A stretch of 64,000 nt of DNA from contig JAHLJZ010000035.1 in assembly GCA_025602915.1 (NCBI GenBank), positions 62,001 through 126,000 on the forward strand, read 5' to 3'. Position numbers and translations under genes: made by a program. Shown piece by piece: positions 48,901-60,893 of the stretch. The notes under the pieces were generated by a model. The model ran no database searches and had not been told where the DNA came from. It saw only the letters and a program-made list of their open reading frames with translations. The DNA comes from Paraphysoderma sedebokerense (lineage: Eukaryota > Blastocladiomycota > Physodermatomycetes > Physodermatales > Physodermataceae). The first letter of the stretch is position 1; each line of letters opens with the position of its first letter.

Positions 48901-50193
48901 TCGTCCCAAGCATAAGCAGGCTTTCCGCCATCCAAGACGACCGACAAGACGTCCACTAACTTCTTGTACTCGTACGGAACTGTGATATATTCATTAGAAA
49001 TTAATGTAACAAGGTCATTTAAGGTGAAGACTAGCACATTACCAAGAACATTGACAACTCGACCGGTCACCAAGAGTACAAAGCACACAATGATAAGGAA
49101 CTGCAAGAATCGATCCGTCGTGGGCCATATAAATGGCATCAACTTTTTGAATTTGTCAGAATAGTCTCTGAAGCTGTGTGGAGGCTTATACTTCGTATCG
49201 GCATCGGCTGTTACGAGTGAGGGAATAGGGAATGATTTAGGGGGACTGCGGGTACCGGGTTCGACATCGGCATCCGTTTCCGCATTTGGATGTTCTCCAT
49301 CTTTTTCATTCTCCTGTTCATTTTCGTCAATGAGGTGATATTCGTATTGATTCGAAGTAATGATACGAGAAATGGTATAAAATCGTCCGATGACGACGCA
49401 TAGAAGTACGAAGACACTTATTAACCTGATAATGGCGGTAGGCATCACAATTCCATTTCCGGTGATATGTTTAAGATTGCATTCTCGCTCTGGTATTGGG
49501 TTTATCCAATAAAGTGCATAGTCATAGATTGATATCACTCCAGCGAGAAAAGCAGTGATCCAAAATCCTGCCAGGGTCCACGTAGAGTCCCAATGTGCCC
49601 GTCTCGGTATCCACAGAATATAATGTATGACCCATGCAGAGAGTATAATTATTTCAGAGATGAAGAGAAACACCAACGGTGTATTTAATGTGGTAATTCC
49701 AAAATAAATGACGCGATAGAGGGAGCAAAATATGACGACAAGGATGAGGAATTCAGCAAAACGAGTCAGTCTTCGTGGAGGTGGGGGTATAGGCGACAGT
49801 TCGTCCTCATATTCCTCGTCATTCTCTCTGTCAATATCTTCGTCGTCTGTATTATGAAGGGGCAGGAAAGAAAAAAAATGAAAAGGAAGGACAGATGTCA
49901 AAGATTAGTCCACTGGAGATGATGACATTTCAGTTATAAAAATTTTACAGTATTTTTGCGTGTTAGTATATACCTGATGTTCCAAGAATGAGGTCTATGT
50001 GTGTGTAACCTCTGCCGAGAAGATTGTTCTTTTTCCGCCTACTGAGGAGGATTTTGACGAGTATGACGATGATGAAAGAGGAGAGAGTGAAGGCAGTGAT
50101 GAAAGAGTTTACGCAAGGGGACAGACGATTTGAGTAGATGAAGGGGAGAGCGCAGAAGGCGATGGGGTCCGGCGGGCAGTGGTCGGGAGCCAT
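45930..50193 (-). CDS. Half-size ABC transporter, HMT1/ABCB6 type
   Basis: Exons run from 50193 down to 45930; the first is 49974-50193. The N-terminus has an extra membrane domain ([20 protein letters not shown] and several further helices, with a disordered acidic loop [17 protein letters not shown]), as in HMT1 and ABCB6. The core transmembrane domain follows ([64 protein letters not shown]). The nucleotide-binding domain has Walker A GPSGGGKST, Q-loop [12 protein letters not shown], signature LSGGEKQR, Walker B PIVLLDEATSALD and H-loop IIAHRLST. Relatives export phytochelatin or glutathione conjugates, heme or metals at the vacuole or mitochondrion. Some 280 residues after the domain form an unusual Ser/Pro/Asp tail ending in a basic cluster ([17 protein letters not shown]). 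Confidence 0.9.
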
Positions 50194-51660
50194 CGTATGT
50201 GTGTGTGTGTGTTGGGTTGAGTGAGGGAATGAAGAGGGAATGGAGGTTGGCAGTTGCAATATAAATGGCGTAAGTCGGCCGAACGGAACGCAATCTCCAA
50301 CTCGCACCTGTCGTACTTGTCGTAAGCCTCCTTCCGTGCGCTCCTCTAGTGCTGCCCTCCCTCCCTCCTCCCATGCATCCCTCGCATATCCCCACCAGCC
50401 CCCCTCTCTCTCCCTCTGTATATCACCCTTACATAGTCTATCCACGTCGCACAACTCCCGCCTAACCCTGTATCCTCTACACTCGCAACGCGAAGTCATC
50501 GTCCATTCTTTGCCCGTCAGCTTTCAAAGGATCAATCTCGATCCTTCTCTGTTATCTCTATTTTTGGCAACTCTTGAGCAATGTTTCATCACTCTTAATA
50601 GTACTAGTTCTAGACAAAGATTGGATAAACTGAATACAATTTCCCAATTGGAAACTTGGCTTGGAACCTCAATGGTCAAATCAAAGTCAACCCTCGATTC
50701 CGAATAAGGCACATTGGTCTACCCTTTTAAACCCCCGATCTAACGCTGACCTCAATGATGGTTAAGTTGAAGCACCTTGGCATTCCGTACTCGTGTAATT
50801 TCATGTCAAACCTCCGTCCAAACGAGAGTACTAGCACGTAAAGTGTCGGTCTCATTTGCTCATGCCCAGACTCTTCTGAAACTGCTGTTCATTTGACAAA
50901 CTCTTTTCCGATTGCCTAGGTTTTCAGACGGCCATACCCAGCCTCATATCCTTGGCCATGGAACGTTGGTGCGTATTTGGATCTATTCATCCAACTCAAA
51001 CAAGCCACCTCTAAACTGCTCACCAAATCCATGCATGTTGATGTGGCTTTGTCATGTTACGTGGAACAAAATAACCGTATTCCTTCTATATTTCTTACTA
51101 AATGAAATCACATTCTGTGATGTCGGCTTGAATGAATACCAACATTTTCCATGCTATCGATTCAACATTTGGCAGCCTCTAGAATTTTGGATCTTTCGTC
51201 AGATGCGGACATTAGAAATCAAAGACCACGTCTTGTTACAAATCCGTAAATATCAGTTCATTGTTTGACTTCGAAAATGCAAATTTCTGCCTACTTCACA
51301 TTATCTAAAATTAAAATCGTTGAAACATATGAATCGTGTCTTCTGAAAAGCAATATGAAAAACGAATGGCGCGGTGGTTCTTAGAGCGAATTGACGTCAT
51401 ACCTCCAACATTCAACACTATGTTGAACTGAAAATTGTACAATTGCGAAATCAGACGCAAAACCGCCGTGTGAAATCATTAACAACAGGGGCTCGATTTA
51501 TTAAAACCTGAAAGTCCACGAAAACTCGACTCTAAAAAGCTGAATATTATAATGATACACCAGAGCCATCGGCGTCATTATTATGGAACCCGGTGCCGCT
51601 TGGCTGACTCATCTTGCCACTGGGGGATGAAGCTTCGGTATAATTTTACACTTGTAAGCA
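50194..51660. other. Gene-poor 1.5-kb region upstream of ABC transporter and sulfiredoxin
   Basis: The first 300 bases are C/T-rich and include a (GT)n run near 50196-50212; this is the ABC transporter promoter. Plus-strand frames at 50240-50707 (155 codons) and 50912-51268 (118 codons) have neither motifs nor convincing splice partners. I regard them as unsupported, although the second could be an orphan. Confidence 0.4.
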
Positions 51661-52329
51661 ATGAAATTGGGCTCATCCGTTAGAAGCATACTTTCTACAC
51701 ATTATAGTTACCGTTACAAGCTACCACAAGTAGTTATAATGTCAACTTCAAGCGTCATTTCCACAGCAGGATCCACGGCTGGCAGTTCTAGCACTGCCAC
51801 AGATTCCGACAAACATAAATCCATTTTTGTATCTGATGAGACTGAGCCCATAGAAATACCGATGAACGTCGTCAGCAGACCTATACAGAGTGTTTTAGAC
51901 GAGGCCAAAGTCATGGAATTCATGGAATCCATCAAGGTACATTGGACGATCATTGAAGATCTATAAAGGCCTTGGTTGCAAAATGCTAATTGTAAAGTTG
52001 CGCTCTAATTTTCTATAGGCCGGCGATCAATTTACACCGGTAAATATCTTTCTTCTTCTCATCTTTCACTTTCCTCTTGATGGTTCATTCTATACTGATA
52101 CTTTTGACTTTTTGCTTGAAATCCACAGATTGAGGTTCTCCATCTGCAGCGACCGAATCGAAGTAACCCTTCAGAACCATACAATTATTACTTTGCTTTT
52201 GGAGGTTGTCACAGATGGGAAGCACATAAACGGTTGAATTGTCGGAACATAAGAGCTAGAATCATTCCAGTTACTGAAGATACGATTAGAGCTCCTGTAG
52301 GGGACAGTTTGAAGTTTAAGGAACCGTAA
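51661..52329 (+). CDS. SRX1: Sulfiredoxin
   Basis: Sulfiredoxin uses ATP to reduce over-oxidised (sulfinic) 2-Cys peroxiredoxins. Exons: 51661-51936, a 21-base micro-exon 52019-52039 (AGDQFTP) and 52129-52329. The signature FGGCHRWEAHKRL carries the catalytic Cys (residue 116 of the long form, 90 if translation starts at 51739). The upstream part IPMNVVSRPIQSVLDEAKV is the usual PIxRP-type substrate loop region. Two starts are possible: the first ATG adds 26 residues that are basic and lack acidic residues (KLGSSVRSILSTHYSYRYKL), like a mitochondrial presequence; the second ATG gives a cytosolic form. Both forms may be made. Confidence 0.92.
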
Positions 52330-52628
52330 AGATTATAGCATGAATTTTGGTTATCAGTCGCAACTGTAGTGATGAAGAAGTTATTTATTATTATGCTTGA
52401 ATAAATTGTGGACATAGTTTAGATACATTAGTCTAAACTGAAACTTGAACTATGACTTAAATTAATAACCACGGCCCTCCTCTGGCTCAATGCCAGGCGC
52501 CATTTGACTTTTCCAAAGAAACCAACTTCCAATCCCATTTTTCATTTCAGCTACCGATCACAACTGTAGTTTTTCTACAAACGTCTGAGAATAGGGTATC
52601 TAATTTATATAATTTATATCCAACCTCG

Positions 52629-53316
52629 ATGACTCGGCTCGAATTCCCAAATCTTCTGGAATCACTGCTATCGTCTTTCCCAAACCTCTCAATCCCAGAC
52701 CCTGAACTGCAAATATCTACCTCGCCCACTTCCATTCCCACTCTCCCAGATTCTCTCTTGCTCTCTCTCCACGCAATATTCAAATCCACTTTCACAACAT
52801 CCGCCAATCTCTTGGACTCGCACTCGTTCCTCCGGCTGAAAACCTCATCGTTAAGGTCAATCATAGTAGTTTATAAACCCGCAAGTTCCAACGAAATTGA
52901 ACAAACAAGATTAAAAGATGATACAGTCACTATGAACGGATTATTAAGTTTGTTAAGATCGAATGAATATGAGGTTATACTTGAAAATTGCGACCATGGA
53001 CAGAATGAACAGAAGTATGGGTACTGCACATGCAAACAGTTTGTGAATGACGTGTTGACGAATCAAACCGAGAAAGTGGTACGTCTAGCCTTTTTAGTTT
53101 GATTCAAGTACATTGAGATACGGATCAATCTGTTCATGTATTGTAATCTAAGAATGATCTGACTTTTGAACCCTTTCGCTCGACATTTCGCGGTTTATGT
53201 AGTGTCCCCATATACTGGCGATTTATGTTGCCGAGCGATTAAATAAAGTCGTCACTAAATCTATATCGGAATGGGATTATGTGGAAATGATGACAAAGTT
53301 CTTTGTGGATGTGTAG
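52629..53316 (+). CDS. SWIM zinc-finger protein, Sws1/ZSWIM7 homologue
   Basis: Exons 52629-53079 and 53213-53316. Sws1/ZSWIM7 is a Shu-complex subunit that promotes Rad51 filament assembly in homologous recombination. The helix LPDSLLLSLHAIFKSTFTTS corresponds to the conserved N-terminal helix of ZSWIM7. The SWIM motif CxC...CxH is YCTCKQFVNDVLTNQTEKVC followed by PHILAIYVAERLNK, with the intron falling just before its third Cys. The first exon stays open into the intron, so the SWIM finger is only complete after splicing. The spacing CxC-x14-CxH fits the family. The linker around IEQTRLKDDTVTMNGLLSLL is longer than in the human protein. Confidence 0.85.
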
Positions 53317-53527
53317 ATACTTGGACATTGAAACACCTGTTGCGTCGGAAATGTAACTTCGTGATGCATTACATGTATTATATGTAAATTTAATGTAAAG
53401 TTATGATAGATGAGTTATATTCATCAGTGTATATATTTGAAATATTGTTATTGAATCGTGCTGTTACAAACTTGAAGGATCCGTCCACATTACATAATTT
53501 GTGAGCCTGGCACGGCTCAAAGCTGAA

Positions 53528-53573
53528 CAACTAACGGCCGTTATTTTACATTACAACTAACGGCCGTTATTTT
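53528..53573. promoter_or_regulatory. Two copies of a 20-bp repeat holding the palindrome TAACGGCCGTTA
   Basis: CAACTAACGGCCGTTATTTT occurs at 53528-53547 and again at 53554-53573. Each copy contains a perfect 12-base palindrome. They lie 40-85 bases before the Trs120 ATG. TAACGG is a Myb-type half site and CGGCCG a possible Zn2Cys6-type site. Use as an operator is an inference. Confidence 0.6.
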
Positions 53574-53612
53574 GACATTCCTTCCACTTCCGCCACTTCA
53601 AATAACCCATTC

Positions 53613-56600
53613 ATGGAATCCAACAAACCCCTTTCACGGTTAATAGAAACAGCGAGGATCAAAATTCTTGTTGTTCCAGTTGGAAGAATTCGTCAATCAA
53701 CGTTTTCTAAATATGTCGAATTACTTCAAAAGTTCAACGTGATAAGTTTAGGCGATGTAACGCCAGAAACGAGTGGTAACTCCAAACGTATGTTCTTTTC
53801 TTTATAGTATTATCTTCTCTTAATTGTTGTTAGCGCAAGCATTGTATTGGACAATTCAAAGATTTAGAGGTTGATTGTAAACTATACTATTTGTGGGCAG
53901 AGAGTTAACTCGTTGTATTTAAAATTCGCAAGCCAACAAATTTAGACCTCAGATCGGTGATGAAGGACACATGTATTTCAATTATGTCACAACATATGAT
54001 AGAGAAGCAGCACCTTTGGAAGAATTACAAATGCATCAGAGTGTAATGGGGGTAACTTGATTTCTTAAACATACGTCTTGGTTTCGGTCGAACAGAAGCG
54101 TGTTAAGATATAAGGTGTTGTAATGGAAGGCCGCTAAATCTGTTTAACCGTTTGATAGGTAATTGGAATTATGAATTGTCAAGAACACGATAAAATGGGT
54201 GAAGGATATGAACAGTTTATGTCAAAAGTGTTGCCAAAGGTTCGTATATTTCTGACATTGAGATACTACTAGTCCTCCAATACTTCTGTTGATTGTGTAA
54301 CCTTGAATTTGAATTCACTATTTATCAGTATCCGACTGCATTGGCAAATCGATGTTTTGCGTTTGAACCGAATGAAGGACACGAAGATAATACCAAGGGC
54401 ATAGTGGTGATACCGAATGTCGGACAAATGGATTTCTACATGAACACCATGATTTGTGATTTCGCGAGTGATTTATTGAGTGGGTTCGGAAACTTGGTAT
54501 GTAGATTTCACATCACATTATGAGCGCTTTTCGAATTCATTTTGACGATTTGGGAATTACATCAGGTCGTCTCGATAGAATGTCGCTCCGTCATCAATTC
54601 TCCGCCTTCTAATACGCTGGGTCAACCTGCCAGTGCGCAAGCAAACAACCCATCCGCCGTCAGTACACCGTCTCAATCGTTCGTTAATACTTCCACGTTA
54701 ACTCTGCCCGGAACCCCAACGAATATCAATATCTCATCACCTAGTGCAGCCATCATGTCACCTGCCGCCACCGCGTCAGCTGCAGTCACTGGAGTAACAA
54801 ACATGATGAAAGATATGCCGAATCCGTCACAAATGGGTAATATGTTGATGTCACCGGAAGCGCGATTGAAGAAGCGGACTCCTGGACGTGCTCAGAAATT
54901 GATTGCAGATTTGTATTTGATGGCAGGAAGGTTACAAGAAGCCATAGCAGGGTAAAACGAAACCGTTAATTAGAATCAATTCAGATTATAACATTCGTCT
55001 AATCGTTGGAATTTGTACAGTTATGTGACAGCCGTTGAAACTACGAAATCAAATATCGATTATCTATGGCAAGCCTCCGCATTAGAAGGCTACTACATTG
55101 CTTTACTTCTTCTGAGCTACTCTAAAACTGGTTTACCTTCATCACTCCCCACTTTATCTACCACTTCTGAAACCGACTCAATATCCTCTCAAACTGGCTC
55201 TACATCATCCAACACCATCAATTTACTCGAAATACAAGAAAAATATAAAGAGATTATTAGTTTATACGAAAAAGCTGGGGCTCCGCTACTAGTTATTCAA
55301 TCTGCGGTTAAAGTAGCGAGATTGTTGGCTGATTTGTTGGAAAGTCCCTTGTTTAAGACTACCAATATATTAGCCAACCGAGTAGAAATTGTGGGTTGGT
55401 TGTCCTTGGCGTGGGCTAGCGGTGTGGAAGGCCTGTATCTGAGTGATCAGGTAAGCGAATGTTGTTATTTAAATAGGAAACAAATGACATCGTGCTCAAG
55501 TACTCTCATACATTTTTGGGCGTGCCCAAAAAGGTTCGAACAGCGTTAAGTTTAGCAGCTTTATACTCCCGAATAGGGTATCACCGAAAACAGTCATTTT
55601 TCCTTCGCTATGCTGCCTCTATTTTGTTACCCATTATATCAAGAAAAGTTGTTACCGGAAAAGATGCGGCAAATTCTAATACCGCAAATGCATTGATTTC
55701 GGGTAACGCATGGGGATTATTAGATGTGATGAAACGAATTTGCCATGTGTTTGGTGTAGGATGTATGTTTAGTATTCTGTTTTTGAAATTATGATATATT
55801 AGAATTTTGAGGCTAACATTTCGTCTTCTTTTGATTTGGCATTATGAAGCTCATCTAACCTATGATGACGATAACTTTGAATTCGGCTGGCCTGAATTAC
55901 AAATTGATGTCCTAAGAGAATCGATTCGAGCGGCAGAGGCAGTTGAAGGTACGCCCCTTCTTCGATTCTATCAGTTTGCCTTTAGATAACTTAATAGTTG
56001 GCTTTATTGTCAGATCCTACCCATATGATTACATTCACAACACGACTTCTTCGCCGGCTACATCCTTATTTGTCTCGGGACGAGCAAATCAAAATCGCGA
56101 CATCTCTACAACGTGTCGTCGCAGCTTCGCTGGGTCAAGAAGAATTCACGGATGGGGTGAAATCCACATTGGCTGATACAGTACTCCTCAAGGGAGTATT
56201 TGGTGTTCCTATTTTGAAAGGTCTCGAGGTGTTGAGGTTTGTGGTTGACAATTCTTTTTCGTCTTGTTGACTTTATTTTGTCGTCAACAATGGAAACTTA
56301 TGTGACGAATTCGTTTCGTAGTCCAAGTTTACGAAGAGTAGTGTTCCCTAATAAACGACAATCCCGAAAGGTCGAAGCGACAGTCACACAATCCAACGAC
56401 CCCTTTATTTTTAACCCATACAGTAAAAAGTCAAACAGCGTCACATCGGTAAAAATAAAATTTATAAACCGTTCTTCTAATTGGAGATTAAACCTTACCT
56501 GTTCCCTGTTTAGCATCTACTGGTGGCTAAAGAACCTTGTTATGCGAATGTTACTTTTACCAACCCATTCTCGTTTGATCTTGAAATTCAGTCGATATCT

Positions 56601-59151
56601 ATCAGGTTGTTGTCAATATCACTCTCCTTTGTATACATTACGTACTTTGTTAACTCATTCCTGTCTTTTATAGTACATCGGGTGTACCCTTTGAGGCAAT
56701 TCCAGTGTCCACAGTTATCCCCGCCAGCACTTCAAACCATGTAGTACGGGTGTCTGGGATTCCTTTGGATCCAGGTACCTTGACTATTCGCGGTTGTATA
56801 GTGAAAGTGTTTGGTTGTGTGGAACAGGAATATTTGTCGTCTGATTTAGCAGAGCAAGATACGAAGAACAAAGAACGGAAAGGTGCATTAAGAAAGATTA
56901 AGAGAAGGTAACGTTTGGATAATTTTCATCAAAATAGGGTACGATACTGACTTGTCAATTAATTTATCAGTGGTTTGGATAATCTCGAAAAATCAGTGAC
57001 TGCAGGTAACTTCAACTTCAACTCGTAGGTTGCCATGAACTGCTGCTGACTTGGTTAAATCGTAATAGATAAATCAAAGCAACCCAAGGAACCAAAATTT
57101 AAAACCCTCACCGTCATTGAACCACAACCGTTACTTAAACTGAAATCTACTGATGCAGTGTTCAACTCAATCATGTTATTCGAGGGCGAAACGTACATTA
57201 ACCTCTTGGTTTGTTGTACTCATTGTTGTTTACTAACCGAAGTATTGCGTCCAGAACCTCGTTCGATTTAGTCCTTGAAAATATTGGCGAGACACCAATC
57301 GATCTCGTGTCACTTGTTTTTTCGGAATCTAAAATCGGTGACGCAACGTTACCTTCCGATTCAAGTCCAGTACAAGTTTACGAATTTGAGTCGTATGAGA
57401 AGAATTATCAACTGTTCAGGTGGGTTGATGGTCAAAAGGATGTGGAGTTGGGTGGGAAGAGAGTTAATGTCATGCCGGGAGAGGAGTTTAAAGTTACCGT
57501 TAACGTTTATGGTAAACGAGCAAGGTCAGTTGTAATCTTCTGTTCAGTGGTTTTATCAATCATTGTTATGGTATTAACATTTGTACTGTCCAACAATCAG
57601 AGACGGCGGTACCATAAAGATTCAATACGCATATCTCGATCGAAGTAATCCCACATCAGGAATTGAAGAAACCGTCAAGGATATACCAACCGCAGACACC
57701 TTCCATACCCGTGAAATGACCATTCCAGTCGTGGTTACGATTGTAAAACCATTTGAATTATTCAACATGGACACGATGCTGTTCCGGTCTTCGGCTGCCA
57801 AATCTTTAAAGAACGGTCAAGACAAGAATTCAAATGAGTTGTATGGACAAGAAGAAAAAGATGGGGACAAACTAAACGGATACTTACTCAGTCAATCGAT
57901 GAATGTTTTGATGCTTGGTAACGAAAATGGACATGGCAATGGAGAAATAGATGGTAAAGCTAACAATAAGGCGAAAGATTACTGTTTATTTACATTTGAC
58001 ATTCGGAATTTATATATGACTGGATTTGAGTTAAATTTTTGTGTCGACGATCTTGGTAAGCTGTTTTTCGATTTTATGGTCTAAATTTTAGATGTACTGT
58101 TGTACTGACGTATATTTGAAATATCTGGTGCACTGATATAAAGAAAAACCATGTGAATCCGAGACTATAATACAACCTGGCTCTACTAAACGGTATTTAA
58201 TACATCCTTTTACACTCGTTCTATACACCCCTAGCTAATTGCAATTTTACAGTGTTGTTTTACCGATCCGTCGGATATACCTTCCTCCAGAAAAATCATT
58301 ACAGCCGATTCCCATTGTAAATCAGAAACAATTTGTGGTTTCTAAAAAAGCAAAATTGACAGAATCTGAAGAGCGAGACATGAAGATGTTGTTTTGGTAT
58401 AAAGAGGCCTTGTTGAAGAAAATTAAAGTGTCTTGGCGTTGTGTATGTACTCGTGTTATTCAATCTCGATCCTCATTTGAAGCTATACTGACGTTATCGT
58501 CAACCTTTCTAAAGTCGGACAAACGAAAAGGAACGCTTGATTTACGGTCTCTGAGTCTTACAAAATCGATGTTGAATATATTGAGGACAGACGAAGTTAC
58601 ATGTTGGGCGACATTGATTGACGTTGATTCTTCGACGCAATTAGAGAAAACTGGCGAAAACATGTATCGATTGAAAGTTGGTCAGTCGACGGCTTTTTCA
58701 GTTCATGTGCATAATCATTTAGGTATTGTTATACTATCATACATCGTGTTTGTTGTTGAACGTATATTGACCGATTGTTATACAGATCTGGAAAGGAAAC
58801 TATGCCTGCGTGTTCAACCAGTTTTAGATTGTCAAAATGGAGAAATTGATAATGACTTGGGCGATCGTATCCTGTGGCAGGGAACGCTACAAACCATGTT
58901 ACCAAAGGTACGTTTTTCCCTGGTAGAATGATTCCTTCTTTTCTTTATACGCTGATTTTACCTACTTTTCTCAGATTTCCCGGGCATCCAAGTATGAACA
59001 TTCGATACCCATGGTATTTCTGACGACAGGTGTATATAAATTCTTTTATCATTGTGAAGATGTAAATATTCGATATACATTCTGGGGAGCAAAGCCTTTG
59101 CTAGTTGAAGTGATTGGAGAGGAGAATGCACATTTCGGAGGGGAACGATAG
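53613..59151 (+). CDS. TRS120: TRAPPII complex subunit Trs120 (TRAPPC9)
   Basis: Trs120 is a large specific subunit of the TRAPPII complex, the exchange factor for Rab11/Ypt31 at the Golgi. The gene has many introns. The start is typical (ARIKILVVPVGRIRQSTFSK). It continues with GDEGHMYFNYVTTYD, MGVIGIMNCQEHD, CFAFEPNEGHED, a Ser/Thr/Ala-rich insert (about 54600-54830), KKRTPGRAQKLIADLYLMAG, the TPR-like LQEAIAGYVTAVETTKSNID and LWQASALEGYYIALLLL, then YSRIGYHRKQSFFLRYAAS and WPELQIDVLRESIRAAE. Beta-rich C-terminal parts follow (PLDPGTLTIRGCIVKVFG, LVLENIGETPIDLVSLVF). The last exon ends GVYKFFYHCEDVNIRYTFW. The junctions near 53790-53945 could not be settled. The estimated length of over 1,300 residues suits the family. 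Confidence 0.9.
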
Positions 59152-59187
59152 AGTCCTCATCGCAATTATTAATAAAATCATAAAACT

Positions 59188-59193
59188 CACGTG
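59188..59193. promoter_or_regulatory. CACGTG site upstream of ETF-alpha
   Basis: CACGTG in context ctCACGTGtt, 138 bases before the ETF-alpha ATG and just after the Trs120 stop. Confidence 0.4.
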
Positions 59194-59330
59194 TTTCCGT
59201 TGAAATTCGTTCCACCTTTGCTCCGGCTGAACAACTAGCACATCCGTCTCGTTTACCAAATTTTAATCGTTGTCATCGTTTGCATCTCATAAATTCCCGT
59301 TGATAAAATTACTCACGACAAGACAGAATT

Positions 59331-60694
59331 ATGTATGCCCTCGGCCAAAGTTTTGCTCATTCTCGATCAGTAGTATCATCGGTACGTCCAGAACCTTATC
59401 GTATTTGTTTATTAATCCTCTGCACGTCTATCATTTAACCATATTTCGACCTTTATTCACCAACTAAATCCTCCAAAACAATAAATCCTCTGAATTCCGT
59501 TATTATAGCTACGTCCGGCCAGTTTATTCGCTCTTCGCACGTACGCTTCTGCCGTCCAGCCCTCAACGCTCGTCGTTGTAGAACACAAAGACTCCAAAGT
59601 TCTTTCTTCAACACTTAACGCCGTCACAGCTGCACAAAAACTAGGCAAACCAATTTCATTCTTTGTTGCCTCTTCCTCAGCTTCCGACGCTGCCCCTATC
59701 ATATCTGAACTCAAAAAATATTCTCCTTCTTCAATCCTCGTTGCTCCTCACGCTTCTTTCAAAAATCCTGCACTCCCTGAAATCATTTCCCCCCTTATCG
59801 CAAAAGCTCAAAAATCAAAAGGTTTCAGTCATGTTGTTGCCCCGCATTCCGCATTCGGTAAGAATGTAATGCCCAGAGTGGCTGCCCTGTTGGACGTTGC
59901 TCAAGTGAGTGATATTATTGGAATCGAAGGAGATGATACATTCGTGAGACCAATCTATGCTGGAAATGCTATTTGCAAAGTCAAGTCGAAAGACCCTGTT
60001 AAAATTGTGACGGTTAGAGGAACAGCATTCCCAGTTGCTGCACCAGGAGGTGAAAGTGACGCCAAAGTGGAGGAGATTAAGGAAGATGTTAAAGGTAAAT
60101 TTGTTTGGTTATGTACATTGCTGTTTGAACCTGCAATTTGCGTAGCTGGGTTTTGCTTGCTGGAGATAAAATTGTCTAACGACACAATTTCTCCTTTCCT
60201 TCGTTATAGCCGATTCCTCTGAATTCGTCAAAGAAGAACTTCAAAAGTCAGATCGACCAGAACTTGGCGCTGCCCGTGTTGTCATCGGTGGTGGTCGTGG
60301 TATGAAAAATGGCGACAACTTTAAAATTCTTTATGAATTGGCAGACAAACTCGGCGGAACTGGTAAAGATATTTTTCTTTTCCCGCTAATCACTACTGAA
60401 TCTTTCTAATGACTTCATGCTCTTTCCTTCCTAGTCGGAGCTTCCCGAGCCGCTGTTGATGCAGGATTCGTCGATAACTCTCTCCAGATCGGTCAAACCG
60501 GTAAAGTCATCGCCCCCGAGCTTTACATTGCTGTCGGTATTTCCGGTGCCATTCAACATTTGGCTGGTATGAAAGACTCAAAAACAATTGTAGCAGTTAA
60601 TAAGGATCCGGAGGCGCCCATTTTCCAAATCGCAGATTACGGTCTTGTAGATGATTTGTTCAAAGTTGTGCCCGACTTGACTCAGAAAATCTAA
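59331..60694 (+). CDS. Electron transfer flavoprotein subunit alpha, mitochondrial
   Basis: ETF accepts electrons from acyl-CoA and other dehydrogenases in the mitochondrial matrix and passes them to ETF-QO. Exons: 59331-59381, 59509-60094, 60210-60362 and 60435-60694. The N-terminus is a presequence ([20 protein letters not shown], then [12 protein letters not shown]) split by the first intron. The N-domain begins [20 protein letters not shown]. The C-terminal FAD domain has [60 protein letters not shown] and [17 protein letters not shown], all invariant family blocks. The end [12 protein letters not shown] is normal. It looks complete and active. Confidence 0.95.
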
Positions 60695-60893
60695 GAATAT
60701 AGTTATTATTGTAGGTTATCCTATATGTGGTGGAATGTAGAAAATAAATTCATTGTTCCCGTATTTTAAGTGTGTTCCTGCATTTTTGCGACCCCAGCAT
60801 GATCCCTGCGCCATATTTCTTTTCTGTCTTGTCAAATTTTGTTTATTTTTTTTATTTTTTTGGCTGTTGATATCTACAAAAAATATCCTAGAT

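Noticed and set aside
50240-50707. 155-codon plus-strand open frame upstream of the ABC transporter
   Set aside because: Composition is Ser/Pro/Leu from C/T-rich promoter DNA, it overlaps the transporter's leader antisense, and it shows no motif or splice partner.
50912-51268. 118-codon plus-strand open frame
   Set aside because: No recognisable domain, no signal peptide and no neighbouring exon; kept as unsupported.
51540-51640. Minus-strand reading EASSPSGKMSQPSGTGFHNN then a stop, looking like a terminal exon
   Set aside because: The upstream frame is closed by a stop and there is no in-phase acceptor, so about 30 codons of protein-like text is best taken as chance.
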